A stretch of DNA of 64,000 bases from Zobellia uliginosa (GTDB lineage: Bacteria > Bacteroidota > Bacteroidia > Flavobacteriales > Flavobacteriaceae): contig NZ_FTOB01000001.1 of the NCBI RefSeq assembly GCF_900156625.1, positions 496,001 to 560,000 of the forward strand. The letters run 5' to 3'. The notes beneath the pieces are model-generated. The model searched no databases. It was not told the origin of the DNA and saw nothing but the letters and a program-made list of their open reading frames with translations. This document shows, one piece after another, positions 8,944 to 17,262 of the stretch. Numbering within the stretch: position 1 is the stretch's first letter; every line of letters starts with the position of its first letter. Position numbers and translations under genes: made by a program.

Positions 8944-10278
8944 TTGAAGGCTGAAATCAATTTTAGGACCATTAATAAATTGGCGATACCTGCTACCGTT
9001 GCTGGTATTGCAGAACCCCTATTGTCCATTACCGATACGGCCATTGTGGGGAATATTCCCGTAGACGGACTTGAATCGCTTGCCGCGGCAGGTATTGTCG
9101 GCTCTTTTCTTTCCATGTTGATATGGATTTTGGGCCAGACCCGAAGTGCCATATCGGCCATTATTTCCCAGTATTTGGGTGCCGGACGTATCGCCGAGGT
9201 AAAGAGCTTGCCGGCCCAAGCTATTTTTCTGAATATTGGCTTGAGCATTCTCGTTTTGCTATCCACCATTTTTGTGGTCGAGGATATTTTTCAGCTGCTC
9301 AATGCTACGGGCAAGATTCTTGACTATTGTGTTTCTTACTATTCCATACGGGTTTGGGGCTTTCCGTTGACCCTTTTCGTTTTTGCCGTCATGGGTATTT
9401 TTCGGGGGTTGCAGAATACCTATTACCCCATGTTGATCGCCATTGTCGGGGCCGTTCTCAATGTAGGCCTTGATTTTGCCTTTGTTTACGGAATAGAAGG
9501 ATTCATAGAGCCTATGTATTTGGAAGGTGCGGCATGGGCAAGCCTTTTGGCGCAGGTTATTATGGCTATTATGGCTTTTGTACTGTTGGTGACAAAGACC
9601 AATATAAGCTTTCGCTTGAAATTACCGGTTCATGATGAGCTGGGCAGATTGGTGGTAATGAGCCTCAATCTGTTCGTTCGTGCCTTGGCCTTGAATACCG
9701 CATTGATATTGGCGGTTCGTGAAGCGACCGATTTAGGTCCGAAGTTTATTGGTGCCCATACCATTGCCGTTAATATTTGGCTGTTCTCCGCCTTTTTTAT
9801 CGATGGGTATGCCGCAGCCGGAAATATTATGGGAGGTAGGCTCTTGGGGGCAAAAGATTACAAGGGCTTGTGGCAATTGGCAAAGAAAATCGTGTACTAC
9901 GGTCTGTTGGTCAGCGTGGTATTGGTGGTGGCCGGTTTTTTGTTCTATAAGCCGATTGGACTCCTCTTTTCAAAGGAGACCGTAGTGCTCAATGCATTTT
10001 ATGCCGTATTTTTTATCGTAATCTTGGGACTGCCCATGAATACCATAGCTTTTGTTTTTGATGGGATTTTTAAGGGGATGGGAGAAATGAAGTACCTTAG
10101 AAATACCCTGTTGGCCGCAACCTTCCTCGGGTTTGTACCTGTTGTCTTTTTAGGAAAGTATATGGGGTGGGGACTCTACGGGATCTGGATCGCCTTTACC
10201 GTATGGATGGCCATACGTGGCGGGGCCTTGGTCGTTAAGTTTATCAGAAAGTTTCGGCCCCTATTGCAAAACCATTAA
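8944..10278 (+). CDS. MATE-family multidrug/cation efflux transporter
   Basis: A 444-residue inner-membrane protein with about 12 helices in two homologous halves. The N-terminal AIPATVAGIAEPLLSITDTA is typical of MATE transporters, which export cationic drugs or metabolites by sodium or proton antiport. The start is TTG: a stop in frame lies at 8923-8925 and no ATG or GTG occurs between it and the conserved first helix. It follows the GNAT gene by 11 bases. The promoter of the next gene starts just before its stop codon. Confidence 0.92.
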   Translation: MKAEINFRTINKLAIPATVAGIAEPLLSITDTAIVGNIPVDGLESLAAAGIVGSFLSMLIWILGQTRSAISAIISQYLGAGRIAEVKSLPAQAIFLNIGLSILVLLSTIFVVEDIFQLLNATGKILDYCVSYYSIRVWGFPLTLFVFAVMGIFRGLQNTYYPMLIAIVGAVLNVGLDFAFVYGIEGFIEPMYLEGAAWASLLAQVIMAIMAFVLLVTKTNISFRLKLPVHDELGRLVVMSLNLFVRALALNTALILAVREATDLGPKFIGAHTIAVNIWLFSAFFIDGYAAAGNIMGGRLLGAKDYKGLWQLAKKIVYYGLLVSVVLVVAGFLFYKPIGLLFSKETVVLNAFYAVFFIVILGLPMNTIAFVFDGIFKGMGEMKYLRNTLLAATFLGFVPVVFLGKYMGWGLYGIWIAFTVWMAIRGGALVVKFIRKFRPLLQNH

Positions 10279-10296
10279 TTTTGATTGATACCTTTG
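10264..10296 (+). promoter_or_regulatory. Bacteroidota-type promoter of the enoyl-CoA hydratase gene
   Basis: A perfect -7 element TACCTTTG (10289-10296) with a -33 TTG at 10264-10266, spacer 22 bases. The start codon follows 21 bases later. The -33 element lies inside the last codons of the MATE gene. Confidence 0.65.
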
Positions 10297-10317
10297 TTGA
10301 ACAATTAAATTACAGTT

Positions 10318-11085
10318 ATGGGAACTACCCGTGAAAATGGAAGCCTTTATACGAAAATCGATAATAAGGTCGCTACCATAGAATTTGGTCACCCTGCAAG
10401 TAACTCTTTTGTAGCCGAGCTCTTAGATCGGCTGACCCGAGAGTTTAAAACACTCTCTGAAAACGATGCTATAACGGTTATTGTACTCAGATCGGAAGGA
10501 AACCGCGCTTTCTGTGCCGGTGCGTCATTTGATGAACTTATGGCCGTGTCGGATCTTGATGAGGGCAAGGTGTTTTTTAGTGGTTTTGCCCATGTCATCA
10601 ATGCCATGCGCCAATGTAAAAAGGTAATCGTTGGCCGTGTTCAGGGTAAGACCGTTGGAGGAGGTGTAGGCCTGGCCGCTGCCTGTGACTATGTCTATGC
10701 TTCGGAAGCTGCCTCTATACGGTTGTCTGAATTGACTATAGGAATCGCTCCCCTAGTGATAGCCCCGGCCGTAGAAAGAAAGATAGGTACGGCCGCTATT
10801 TCTGAACTTTCGTTGGCTCCGACCGAATGGAAAAATGCCTATTGGGCACAGGAAAAAGGACTCTTTTCAAAGGTTTTCGACGATATAGGGGAATTGGATA
10901 GGGAACTTGATTTTCAGGTGCAAAAACTGGCCGGGTACAATCCCGAAGCCCTTGAAGAATGGAAAAAAGTACTTTGGCAGGGTACAGACCATTGGAACGA
11001 ACTTTTGTTAGAACGTGCCGCTATAACAGGTAGATTGGTTCTGTCTGAATTTACTAGGAATGCACTTTCTAAATTCAAAAAATAA
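10318..11085 (+). CDS. Enoyl-CoA hydratase/isomerase family protein
   Basis: A 255-residue crotonase-fold protein. The first oxyanion-hole segment is SEGNRAFCAGASFDEL at about 61-76 and the second is GKTVGGGVGLAAACDYVYA at about 104-122, followed by SIRLSELTIGIAP, where the catalytic acid usually sits (Glu in SEL). These enzymes hydrate or isomerise enoyl-CoA thioesters in fatty-acid or amino-acid breakdown. The substrate cannot be told from sequence; a short-chain or methylglutaconyl-type hydratase is plausible. It stands alone with its own promoter. Confidence 0.88.
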   Translation: MGTTRENGSLYTKIDNKVATIEFGHPASNSFVAELLDRLTREFKTLSENDAITVIVLRSEGNRAFCAGASFDELMAVSDLDEGKVFFSGFAHVINAMRQCKKVIVGRVQGKTVGGGVGLAAACDYVYASEAASIRLSELTIGIAPLVIAPAVERKIGTAAISELSLAPTEWKNAYWAQEKGLFSKVFDDIGELDRELDFQVQKLAGYNPEALEEWKKVLWQGTDHWNELLLERAAITGRLVLSEFTRNALSKFKK

Positions 11086-11130
11086 CAATAACCAACCGTA
11101 GATGGCGTTCTACTTTTTTAAATCTCAGTT

Positions 11131-11244
11131 ATGAATATTTTAGATTTCCTTAATGGCGACCTTATTTTTCCCCTTCTGGCGCTTTTCGTTGTAGTGGTGT
11201 ATTTTTATAATCGCGTTAGAGCTAAAAGAAAGTTTAAACGCTAA
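11131..11244 (+). CDS. Small single-pass membrane peptide (37 residues)
   Basis: An ATG-to-TAA frame of 37 residues too short for most gene calls. It has a short polar N-terminus (MNILDFLNGD), one hydrophobic helix (LIFPLLALFVVVVYFY) and a strongly basic tail (NRVRAKRKFKR), so the N-out/C-in topology is clear from the positive-inside rule. It lies alone between the hydratase and queD. I do not recognise a family. The clean amphipathic layout argues for a real gene, but conservation has not been tested. Confidence 0.5.
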   Translation: MNILDFLNGDLIFPLLALFVVVVYFYNRVRAKRKFKR

Positions 11245-11341
11245 CATACGGTATATCCGGAGTTTGACCTGTTTTTTAGTTTTAATTGCTAAAAATTACA
11301 GGCAAATACCATCTTAATATCAATTGGCTTTGCAAATTGAA

Positions 11342-11349
11342 TACCTTTG
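11342..11349 (+). promoter_or_regulatory. Probable -7 element of queD
   Basis: TACCTTTG matches the Bacteroidota -7 consensus exactly, 17 bases before the queD ATG. The nearest TTG (11324-11326) gives a spacer of only 15, shorter than usual, so the -33 part is uncertain. Confidence 0.5.
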
Positions 11350-11366
11350 CAAAACAATAGAATTTC

Positions 11367-11819
11367 ATGGGTAAAATTAGAATCACCAAACAGTTTAATT
11401 TTGAGACCGGTCATGCGCTTTACGGCTACGACGGAAAATGTAGAAACGTACACGGCCATAGTTATAAGCTATCGGTTACGGTAATTGGCACGCCCATAAC
11501 GGACACTTCTCATGTAAAATGGGGTATGGTCATAGATTTTGGGGATTTAAAGAAAATAGTAAAAGAGGAAATCGTAGATCAGTTCGATCACGCTACGGTC
11601 TTCAATAAAAACACACCTCACGTAGAATTGGCCCAAGAACTTATAAGTCGTGGACACAACGTAATCTTGGCCGATTACCAACCTACAAGTGAAAATATGG
11701 TCATAGATTTCTCAAAGAAAATCCGTGCCAGACTACCGGAGAACATCAGCTTACATTCATTAAAACTTCAAGAGACCGATACTTCCTTTGCGGAGTGGTA
11801 TGCATCGGATAATCAATAA
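11367..11819 (+). CDS. queD: 6-carboxy-tetrahydropterin synthase (QueD / PTPS family)
   Basis: A 150-residue homolog of 6-pyruvoyl-tetrahydropterin synthase. Zinc ligands are His16 (FETGHALYG), His29 and His31 (NVHGHSYKL), with the active-site Cys25 four residues before the HGH motif. A DHATVF segment and LQETDTS near the C-terminus supply the catalytic His and the pterin-binding Glu. In bacteria this family usually converts dihydroneopterin triphosphate to 6-carboxy-tetrahydropterin for queuosine synthesis. No other queuosine gene is nearby, so a PTPS-like role is not excluded. Confidence 0.88.
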   Translation: MGKIRITKQFNFETGHALYGYDGKCRNVHGHSYKLSVTVIGTPITDTSHVKWGMVIDFGDLKKIVKEEIVDQFDHATVFNKNTPHVELAQELISRGHNVILADYQPTSENMVIDFSKKIRARLPENISLHSLKLQETDTSFAEWYASDNQ

Positions 11820-11843
11820 TACTTCTTTAAAAAGGGTATTCGT

Positions 11844-11851
11844 TATATTTG
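11844..11851 (+). promoter_or_regulatory. Probable -7 element of lpxH
   Basis: TATATTTG matches TAnnTTTG and ends 7 bases before the lpxH ATG, implying a nearly leaderless mRNA. No good TTG is present 19-22 bases upstream. Confidence 0.4.
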
Positions 11852-11858
11852 ACCTCAG

Positions 11859-12632
11859 ATGAAAACCATTACCGTTCCACAAGGCAAAAAAGTCTATTTT
11901 TCCAGTGACAACCATCTCGGAGCGCCCACTAGGGCCGAAAGTCTTCCGCGCGAAAAAAGATTCGTCGCTTGGTTAGACGCCGTGAAGAAAGATGCCGCGG
12001 CCATTTTCTTGATGGGAGATCTTTTTGATTTTTGGATGGAATACAAGACGGTAGTGCCCAAGGGCTTTACCCGTACCTTGGGAAAATTGGCCGAAATATC
12101 GGATTCGGGCATACCGATTTATTTCTTTGTAGGAAACCACGATCTCTGGATGAACGGTTATTTCGAGGAAGAACTCAACATCCCGGTTTTTCATAAGCCC
12201 CAGCAATTCAATATAAACGGGGTCTCCTTTTTCGTGGGTCATGGTGATGGCCTTGGTCCTGACGACAAGGGTTACAAACGTATGAAAAAGGTGTTTACTA
12301 ATCCTTTGGCCAAGTGGCTGTTTCGATGGTTGCACCCAGATATAGGCGTGCGTTTGGCCCAGCACCTTTCGGTGAAGAATAAACTGATTTCAGGTGACGA
12401 CGACGCCCAGTTTTTAGGAGAGGACAAAGAGTGGTTGGTGCAATATGCCAAGCGAAAGTTAGAAACATATCATTACGATCACTTCGTCTTTGGGCACCGG
12501 CACTTGCCCATGGAAATAGAGGTGGGCGAAAATTCAAAATATACCAATTTAGGCGATTGGATCCATTACTACACCTATGCCGTTTTCGACGGCGAAGAGC
12601 TAAGCCTCGAAAAATTCGAACTCAAGCATTAG
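11859..12632 (+). CDS. lpxH: UDP-2,3-diacylglucosamine diphosphatase (LpxH-type)
   Basis: A 257-residue calcineurin-like metallophosphoesterase. Metal-ligand motifs are in order: SSDNHLG (Asp17, His19), MGDLFDFW (Asp54), VGNHDLW (Asn93, His94), FVGHGDG and FGHRHLP. The set and length match LpxH, which hydrolyses UDP-2,3-diacylglucosamine to lipid X in lipid A synthesis on the inner face of the inner membrane. It is separated from queD by 39 bases. Its last 11 bases overlap the convergent MFS gene tail. Confidence 0.88.
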   Translation: MKTITVPQGKKVYFSSDNHLGAPTRAESLPREKRFVAWLDAVKKDAAAIFLMGDLFDFWMEYKTVVPKGFTRTLGKLAEISDSGIPIYFFVGNHDLWMNGYFEEELNIPVFHKPQQFNINGVSFFVGHGDGLGPDDKGYKRMKKVFTNPLAKWLFRWLHPDIGVRLAQHLSVKNKLISGDDDAQFLGEDKEWLVQYAKRKLETYHYDHFVFGHRHLPMEIEVGENSKYTNLGDWIHYYTYAVFDGEELSLEKFELKH

Positions 12633-13880
12633 CCTCGTGCTCATCAATATCCTTTTGTAGATCCAGTTTTCTAAAGGAAGGCGAAACTATCGCTGTTGCA
12701 CCAACGGTCAGCAAGGTCATGGCGCCGCCAAAGACTACAGCGGTTACCGTGCCCATCAGTTTTGCGGTAAGTCCGCTTTCAAAAGCTCCCAACTCGTTAG
12801 ACGAACCTACGAACATCGAGTTGACAGATGCTACGCGTCCTCGCATATTATCGGGGGTTTTAAGCTGCAATATGGTCTGTCGGATGATCATAGAGACCCC
12901 GTCTACGGCACCACTCACGAACAAGGCCATTACCGAAAGCCAAAAATAGGTAGAAAGGCCGAAGACGATCATACAGATACCAAAACCGAATACGGCGAAC
13001 AACAGTTTCTTCCCTGCATTCTTATGTAGGGGAAGCGGGTAGATCCCAGCATGGTGAGTGCCGCGCCCACGGCGGGGGCTGCCCGTAACACCCCAAAACC
13101 TTCGGAGCCAACGTTGAGGATGTCTTGTGCGAAAATGGGAAGAAGCGCTACCGCCCCGCCAAAAAGTACGGCGATCATATCTAAGGTCAATGCCCCAAAA
13201 ACGGCTTTGGTACTGAACACAAAGCGAAGCCCTTCGCGCAGGCTTTGGAATACAGGTTCTCCAATTTTAGGGTTGAGAATAGGTTTTTTTGAAATCTGGA
13301 AGAGGGCTATGAGGGCCATGACCGAAAAACCGAATATCAGGCACATAGACCAGTGAACCCCTATCCAGCTTATGGAGAACCCGGCCAGGGCAGGACCTAA
13401 AACCGATGCCAATTGCCAAGTCGTACTGCTCCATGTGGCCGCGTTGGGATATATTTTTTTGGGAACGATCAGGGCGATCAACGAAAAGATGGTGGGCCCG
13501 AGAAAGGATCGTACAATACCGCCAAGGAATACTAAAAAGTAGATGCCGTATAAAATGGTTCCGGTGTCGACCTTTTGGTCTAGGGAGGGCCAGCTGAGCA
13601 TAAAGAGCCCGAAGCTGATTACCGAGAACCCGAAGATGCATTTGACCAAGAGATTCCGCTTTTCGGTTTGATCTACAATGTGTCCTGCAAAGAGCGCCAT
13701 CGATACGGCGGGGATGACCTCCATGAGGCCGATGATTCCTAAAGAAAGCGGGTCTTTGGTCATGGAATAGACTTGCCACTCAATAACGATAAACTGCATC
13801 GACCAAGCAAATACCATGGCAAAGCGAACCAACAAAAAGATGTTGAATTCTTTAAAACGTAAGGCGGCATAAGGATCCAT
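12622..13880 (-). pseudogene. MFS transporter (EntS/MFS_3 type), broken by a one-base frameshift
   Basis: Two leftward frames together make one major facilitator. Residues from the ATG at 13880 (MDPYAALRFKEFNIFLLVRF) run to about 13032, and the rest continues in another frame to the TGA at 12622-12624. At the plus-strand GGGG run 13029-13032 one missing base shifts the frame. Restoring it gives a continuous 419-residue protein, the normal family length, with the junction reading RFPLHKNAGKKLLFAVFGFG. The family exports siderophores or drugs. As written, the protein would lose its last three or four helices. It is either a recent pseudogene or a homopolymer sequence error. A good -7 element (13911-13918) precedes it. 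Confidence 0.8.
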
Positions 13881-13910
13881 AAAAACGCTTTTTTCAAGAG
13901 AAATAGGGCG

Positions 13911-13918
13911 CAAAGGTA
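13911..13918 (-). promoter_or_regulatory. -7 promoter element of the MFS gene
   Basis: In the leftward direction this reads TACCTTTG, an exact -7 consensus, 30 bases before the MFS ATG at 13880. No clear TTG lies at the expected upstream distance. Confidence 0.5.
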
Positions 13919-13983
13919 TTACTATAAACCGACGAAATGTATGTAAATACGTCAATTATTTTGTGGGGATTCCATTTTGTAAA

Positions 13984-14001
13984 ACCGACTGTTCGGTCGG
14001 T
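13984..14001. promoter_or_regulatory. TetR-type palindrome (operator candidate 1)
   Basis: ACCGACTGTTCGGTCGGT has 6-bp outer arms ACCGAC/GTCGGT around a partly matched centre. The CCGAC...GTCGG pattern is typical of TetR-family operators. It lies about 70 bases upstream of the MFS -7 element. Confidence 0.4.
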
Positions 14002-14107
14002 GTGTGAGGGCTTTGTAATAACCGTAAAATGGAGTTTTATCGATAAACGGTTGGTTTGTTTGCGGGAAAAGTACAAAACAGGGGTAAGTGTTGGAAGAGA
14101 AGAAATA

Positions 14108-14125
14108 AAACCGACCGAGCGGTTT
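14108..14125. promoter_or_regulatory. TetR-type palindrome (operator candidate 2)
   Basis: AAACCGACCGAGCGGTTT has 6-bp arms AAACCG/CGGTTT and shares the ACCGAC half-site with the palindrome at 13984-14001, 107 bases away from its end. The two similar sites in one gap suggest a shared DNA-binding protein. Confidence 0.35.
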
Positions 14126-14212
14126 GTCGTGCGGTTTGAAGCGTGTTGGCCCAAACATAGAAATTGGCTTTTGATAGGACAGAAATCAAGTCCGACCTTA
14201 GATAAAAAGTCG

Positions 14213-14383
14213 TTAAACGATAATTTCGATTCGGTTGCCTTTCGGGTTGAGAACAACACTTCTATAACCACCGTCTCCCGTGGTTCTCGGTTCACCGATA
14301 AGATGAAAACCATCGGATTTGAGTTGTTCTATTTTTATTGTACATCTTTTAATTTCATCTGTAGGCTTACGTTTCCTTGCCAT
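14213..14383 (-). pseudogene. 3' remnant of a VOC-family (glyoxalase/bleomycin resistance-like) gene overlapping recJ
   Basis: A leftward frame from an ATG at 14383 inside the recJ end to TAA at 14213-14215 encodes 56 residues. The last 37 or so are unmistakably a VOC C-terminus: LKSDGFHLIGEPRTTGDGGY followed by a VVLNPKGNRIEIIV ending, where the Glu of the IEI strand is normally a metal ligand. The first half of the fold (a full VOC protein is about 120-130 residues) is missing, and in its place is the out-of-frame recJ 3' end. This looks like a gene truncated by a deletion that stopped exactly at recJ. A tiny expressed peptide cannot be excluded. Confidence 0.6.
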
Positions 14384-16023
14384 TCATTTTCATCTAAGCA
14401 GAAAACGGCACTAAAAGCTTGTCTGTTCGCCACTATGGAAAGCTTGTCGCCCATGTTAAAACCGATGCCTCCTATGGGGCCGATTCCGTTTTGGGTGGCG
14501 GCCAATTTTAAATGGGCCCCATCTTCGCCGACGCCTTTGGCGTAACCCGTATCCTTGAGGTTTTCTGCCATGAATACCGGGGTCATGTTGCCGGGGCCAA
14601 AGGGGGCAAATTGCTTGATGATGCGCATGAGCTTTGGGGAAATATCCCTAAAATCGATTTGGGCGTCTACCGAAATTTCGGGAATCAAGAGGTTCGGGTC
14701 TATGGTTTCGGCGACTACCTTTTCAAACCGGGCCTTGAATTCTTCGTATTGCGATTCCTGGAGGGTGAGGCCCGCAGCATATTTGTGTCCCCCGAACTGC
14801 TCAATACAGTCGGCACAGCCCTGTAGGGCATTATAAACGTCGAAACCCTTTACCGATCGGGCCGAAGCGGCGAGTTTGTCGCCACTCTTGGTAAAGACCA
14901 GGGTAGGTCGATAATAGGTTTCGGTAAGGCGGGAAGCTACAATGCCGATCACGCCCTTATGCCAAGATGCTTTATAGACTACCGAGGTAAAACGTTCTTC
15001 CTCTTTGTTTTCTTGGATTTGTTCTAGGGCTTCTTGGGTAATCTCTTTGTCGAGTCCGCGCCGGTCTTCGTTGAATTTTTCGATTTGGGCGGCAAAGGTT
15101 TCCGCTTGGGCCAGGTCGGTTTCGGTCAACAGGTTTACGGCATGCTGCCCGTGTTTCATGCGGCCGGCCGCATTTATCCGCGGTGCGATCACGAAAACCA
15201 CATCGGTAATGGTGAGCACCGTTTTCTTAATTTGGTGGATGATCGCCTTAAAACCGGCTCTCGGATTGGTATTGATCACCTGTAGTCCGTAATAGGCCAA
15301 AACCCTATTTTCTCCCGTAATAGGCACAATGTCCGCACCAATGGCGGTAGCCACTAGGTCAAGATAGGGAATCAGGTCGTGAATGGTATGTCCTTGCCTT
15401 GAGCCCAAGGCCTGAACGAGCTTGAAGCCTACCCCACAGCCACAAAGTTCGTCGTAGGGGTAAGTGCAATCGTCGCGTTTGGGGTCGAGAACAGCCACCG
15501 CATCGGGAATATGGTCGCCCGGCCTATGGTGGTCGCAAATAATAAAGTCTATTCCTTTTTCTTTGGCGTAGGTGACTTTGTCGATGGCCTTTACCCCACA
15601 GTCAAGAGCAACGATCAAAGAAAAGCCGTTGTCGTCGGCAAAGTCGATTCCCTTAAAGGAAACCCCATATCCTTCGGCATATCTGTCGGGAATATAGGTG
15701 GCCACGTTAGGATAGTAACTCAGTAGGTAAGACGAAAGCAGGGCTACCGAGGTAGTTCCGTCTACGTCGTAATCGCCATAGACCAAGATGTTCTCGTTAT
15801 GGGCAATGGCTTTTTCTATACGCTCAACCGCCAAATGCATATCCTTCATTAAAAAGGGATCGTGCAGATGCGACAGCTCTGGCCGGAAAAACTTTTTGGC
15901 CTCGTCATAGGTAGCTATGCCACGTTGCAATAGCAATTGAGCCACCAAATCATCTACCTTAAGCGAATTGGCCAATTGGTCAATAGCGCCTTGTTCAGGT
16001 TTCGGTTTAATGGTCCAACGCAT
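14335..16023 (-). CDS. recJ: Single-stranded-DNA-specific exonuclease RecJ
   Basis: A 562-residue DHH-family 5'-3' exonuclease used in recombination and mismatch repair. Visible motifs are VYGDYDVDGTTS (residues 81-92) and ICDHHRPG (DHH at 164-166), with GCGVGFKLVQAL for the DHH domain, then AGRMKHGQHAV, a DHHA1 domain with QFGGHKYAAGL (GGH motif), and a C-terminal OB-fold ending in NEWQGNVSLQMKLKD. Length and ending are normal, so the gene is intact even though a VOC remnant overlaps its 3' end in another frame. The next leftward gene is OsmC upstream, 40 bases away. Confidence 0.96.
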   Translation of the reverse strand: MRWTIKPKPEQGAIDQLANSLKVDDLVAQLLLQRGIATYDEAKKFFRPELSHLHDPFLMKDMHLAVERIEKAIAHNENILVYGDYDVDGTTSVALLSSYLLSYYPNVATYIPDRYAEGYGVSFKGIDFADDNGFSLIVALDCGVKAIDKVTYAKEKGIDFIICDHHRPGDHIPDAVAVLDPKRDDCTYPYDELCGCGVGFKLVQALGSRQGHTIHDLIPYLDLVATAIGADIVPITGENRVLAYYGLQVINTNPRAGFKAIIHQIKKTVLTITDVVFVIAPRINAAGRMKHGQHAVNLLTETDLAQAETFAAQIEKFNEDRRGLDKEITQEALEQIQENKEEERFTSVVYKASWHKGVIGIVASRLTETYYRPTLVFTKSGDKLAASARSVKGFDVYNALQGCADCIEQFGGHKYAAGLTLQESQYEEFKARFEKVVAETIDPNLLIPEISVDAQIDFRDISPKLMRIIKQFAPFGPGNMTPVFMAENLKDTGYAKGVGEDGAHLKLAATQNGIGPIGGIGFNMGDKLSIVANRQAFSAVFCLDENEWQGNVSLQMKLKDVQ

Positions 16024-16063
16024 AAGGTGTAAAGGGTGAAAAATTTAATAGTTGATTTAAGGT

Positions 16064-16492
16064 TTAGTCTTTATGAAAAACAGTCTTTATTTCCAATTTT
16101 GCAAATTGACGGAACATTTCCATAACGCCACAGTATTTCTCGACGGAGAGGTCTACCGCTCTTTGTAATTTTTTCTCGTCAAGGTTTTTTCCGTGGAAGT
16201 GGTATTCGATGGTAACGGCGTCGTAGAATTTCGGATGCTCATCGGTAAGGTTGGCAATGGTCTCTATTTGAAAATCATCGACCTCCAACTTCATTTTTTT
16301 GATAAGCGAAGCCACGTCAAGTCCTGAACAACCGGCCAAGCCAGATAGCATCAGGGCTTTTGGGCGTAGCCCTTTTCCTTCTCCGCCATCATCGGGGCTT
16401 GCATCTATAGTTAAGTTTAGACCTGATGGGTTAGTGCTTTCAAACTGCATGTTGCCCAGCCATTTGGTAGTAATATGATTTATGGTAGCCAT
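16064..16492 (-). CDS. OsmC/Ohr family protein
   Basis: A 142-residue protein starting at the ATG at 16492; the frame is open a little further but MATINHITTKWLGNMQFE is the usual family start. The OsmC core is visible as KALMLSGLAGCSGLDVASLI, with a single reactive Cys in AGCSG. A second Cys in EKYCGVMEMF near the C-terminus could form the peroxidatic pair used to reduce organic hydroperoxides. It is upstream of recJ on the same strand and could be co-transcribed. OsmC versus a YhfA-like branch cannot be separated by eye. Confidence 0.85.
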   Translation of the reverse strand: MATINHITTKWLGNMQFESTNPSGLNLTIDASPDDGGEGKGLRPKALMLSGLAGCSGLDVASLIKKMKLEVDDFQIETIANLTDEHPKFYDAVTIEYHFHGKNLDEKKLQRAVDLSVEKYCGVMEMFRQFAKLEIKTVFHKD

Positions 16493-16678
16493 AATTTTTA
16501 TGTTTTTTGTAAATATCAAAAATACGATTAATTGATAGATTTTAAGGGCCGATCAAGGCTTGACTTTTTAAGGGAAGTCAAAACACATCAGTCGTTTCTG
16601 TTCTATGAAAATAACGTTAAAGTAAAGATTTTGGAAAAAAGTATAAATTTAGAATGGTATTAGGCAGGTCTTTAAGGT

Positions 16679-17257
16679 TTAAGTGCTACTCAAAACCACC
16701 TGAACCCTTTTCTGCAATTCCGGCAGTACCTCTGCCTCAAACCAAGGATTTTTTTTGAGCCAAAAGCGGTTGCGGGGCGAAGGGTGGGGCATCGGAAAAT
16801 ACTTGGGCAAATAGTTGTGGTAGGCCCTTACCGTTTCCGTTAGGTTTTTTTCCTTTCTCTCTTTTAGGTAATATCCTTGGGCGTAAATGCCGATAACGAT
16901 AATTAGTTGTAGGTGTGGCATTCGATGAAAAAGGGCCTCGTGCCAAAGTGGGGCGCATTCGGGTCTCGGGGGTAGATCGCCCGATTTTCCTTTTCCCGGA
17001 TAACAAAAACCCATAGGAATCAAGGCAAATATCTTTTCATCGTAAAACTCCTCGTCCGTAACGTTCAGCCATTTTCGCAATTGCCTGCCGCTGGGGTCGT
17101 CCCATGGAATTCCGGTTTCGTGGACCTTGGTTCCGGGGGCTTGGCCGATAATCGCAATTTTTGATTGGCGATGTGCGGCTACAATGGGTCTTGGGCCGAG
17201 AGGCAAATGCTTACTGCAAACTTCACACGCACGTATTTCAGAAAGCAGTTTTTGCAT
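16679..17257 (-). CDS. Uracil-DNA glycosylase superfamily protein
   Basis: A 192-residue protein with the UDG-fold motifs: IIGQAPGTKVHETGIPWDDP (motif 1, with GQAPG in the position of family 4/5 enzymes) and MPHPSPRNRFW (motif 2, HPSPRN). The N-terminal CEVC pair resembles part of the iron-sulfur site of family 4 enzymes, but a full four-cysteine set is not evident. It probably removes uracil or acts as a related base glycosylase. It sits five bases after the HopJ-family gene in a tight leftward cluster (rsmI, HopJ, UDG). Confidence 0.82.
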   Translation of the reverse strand: MQKLLSEIRACEVCSKHLPLGPRPIVAAHRQSKIAIIGQAPGTKVHETGIPWDDPSGRQLRKWLNVTDEEFYDEKIFALIPMGFCYPGKGKSGDLPPRPECAPLWHEALFHRMPHLQLIIVIGIYAQGYYLKERKEKNLTETVRAYHNYLPKYFPMPHPSPRNRFWLKKNPWFEAEVLPELQKRVQVVLSST

Positions 17258-17262
17258 TGGGT

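Larger units (their letters stand above)
13881..14212. other. Intergenic region between the MFS gene and the VOC remnant
   Basis: About 330 bases with no gene I can support; long frames on both strands here have no recognisable protein features. It contains the MFS promoter and two GC-rich palindromes, described separately. Its length and two operator-like sites suggest a regulatory region, possibly with remnants of lost coding sequence. Confidence 0.5.

Noticed and set aside
13937-14545. A 202-residue plus-strand frame between the MFS gene and recJ
   Set aside because: It runs across the palindromes and the recJ 3' end, shows no protein-like composition or domain, and conflicts with the clear VOC and recJ frames.
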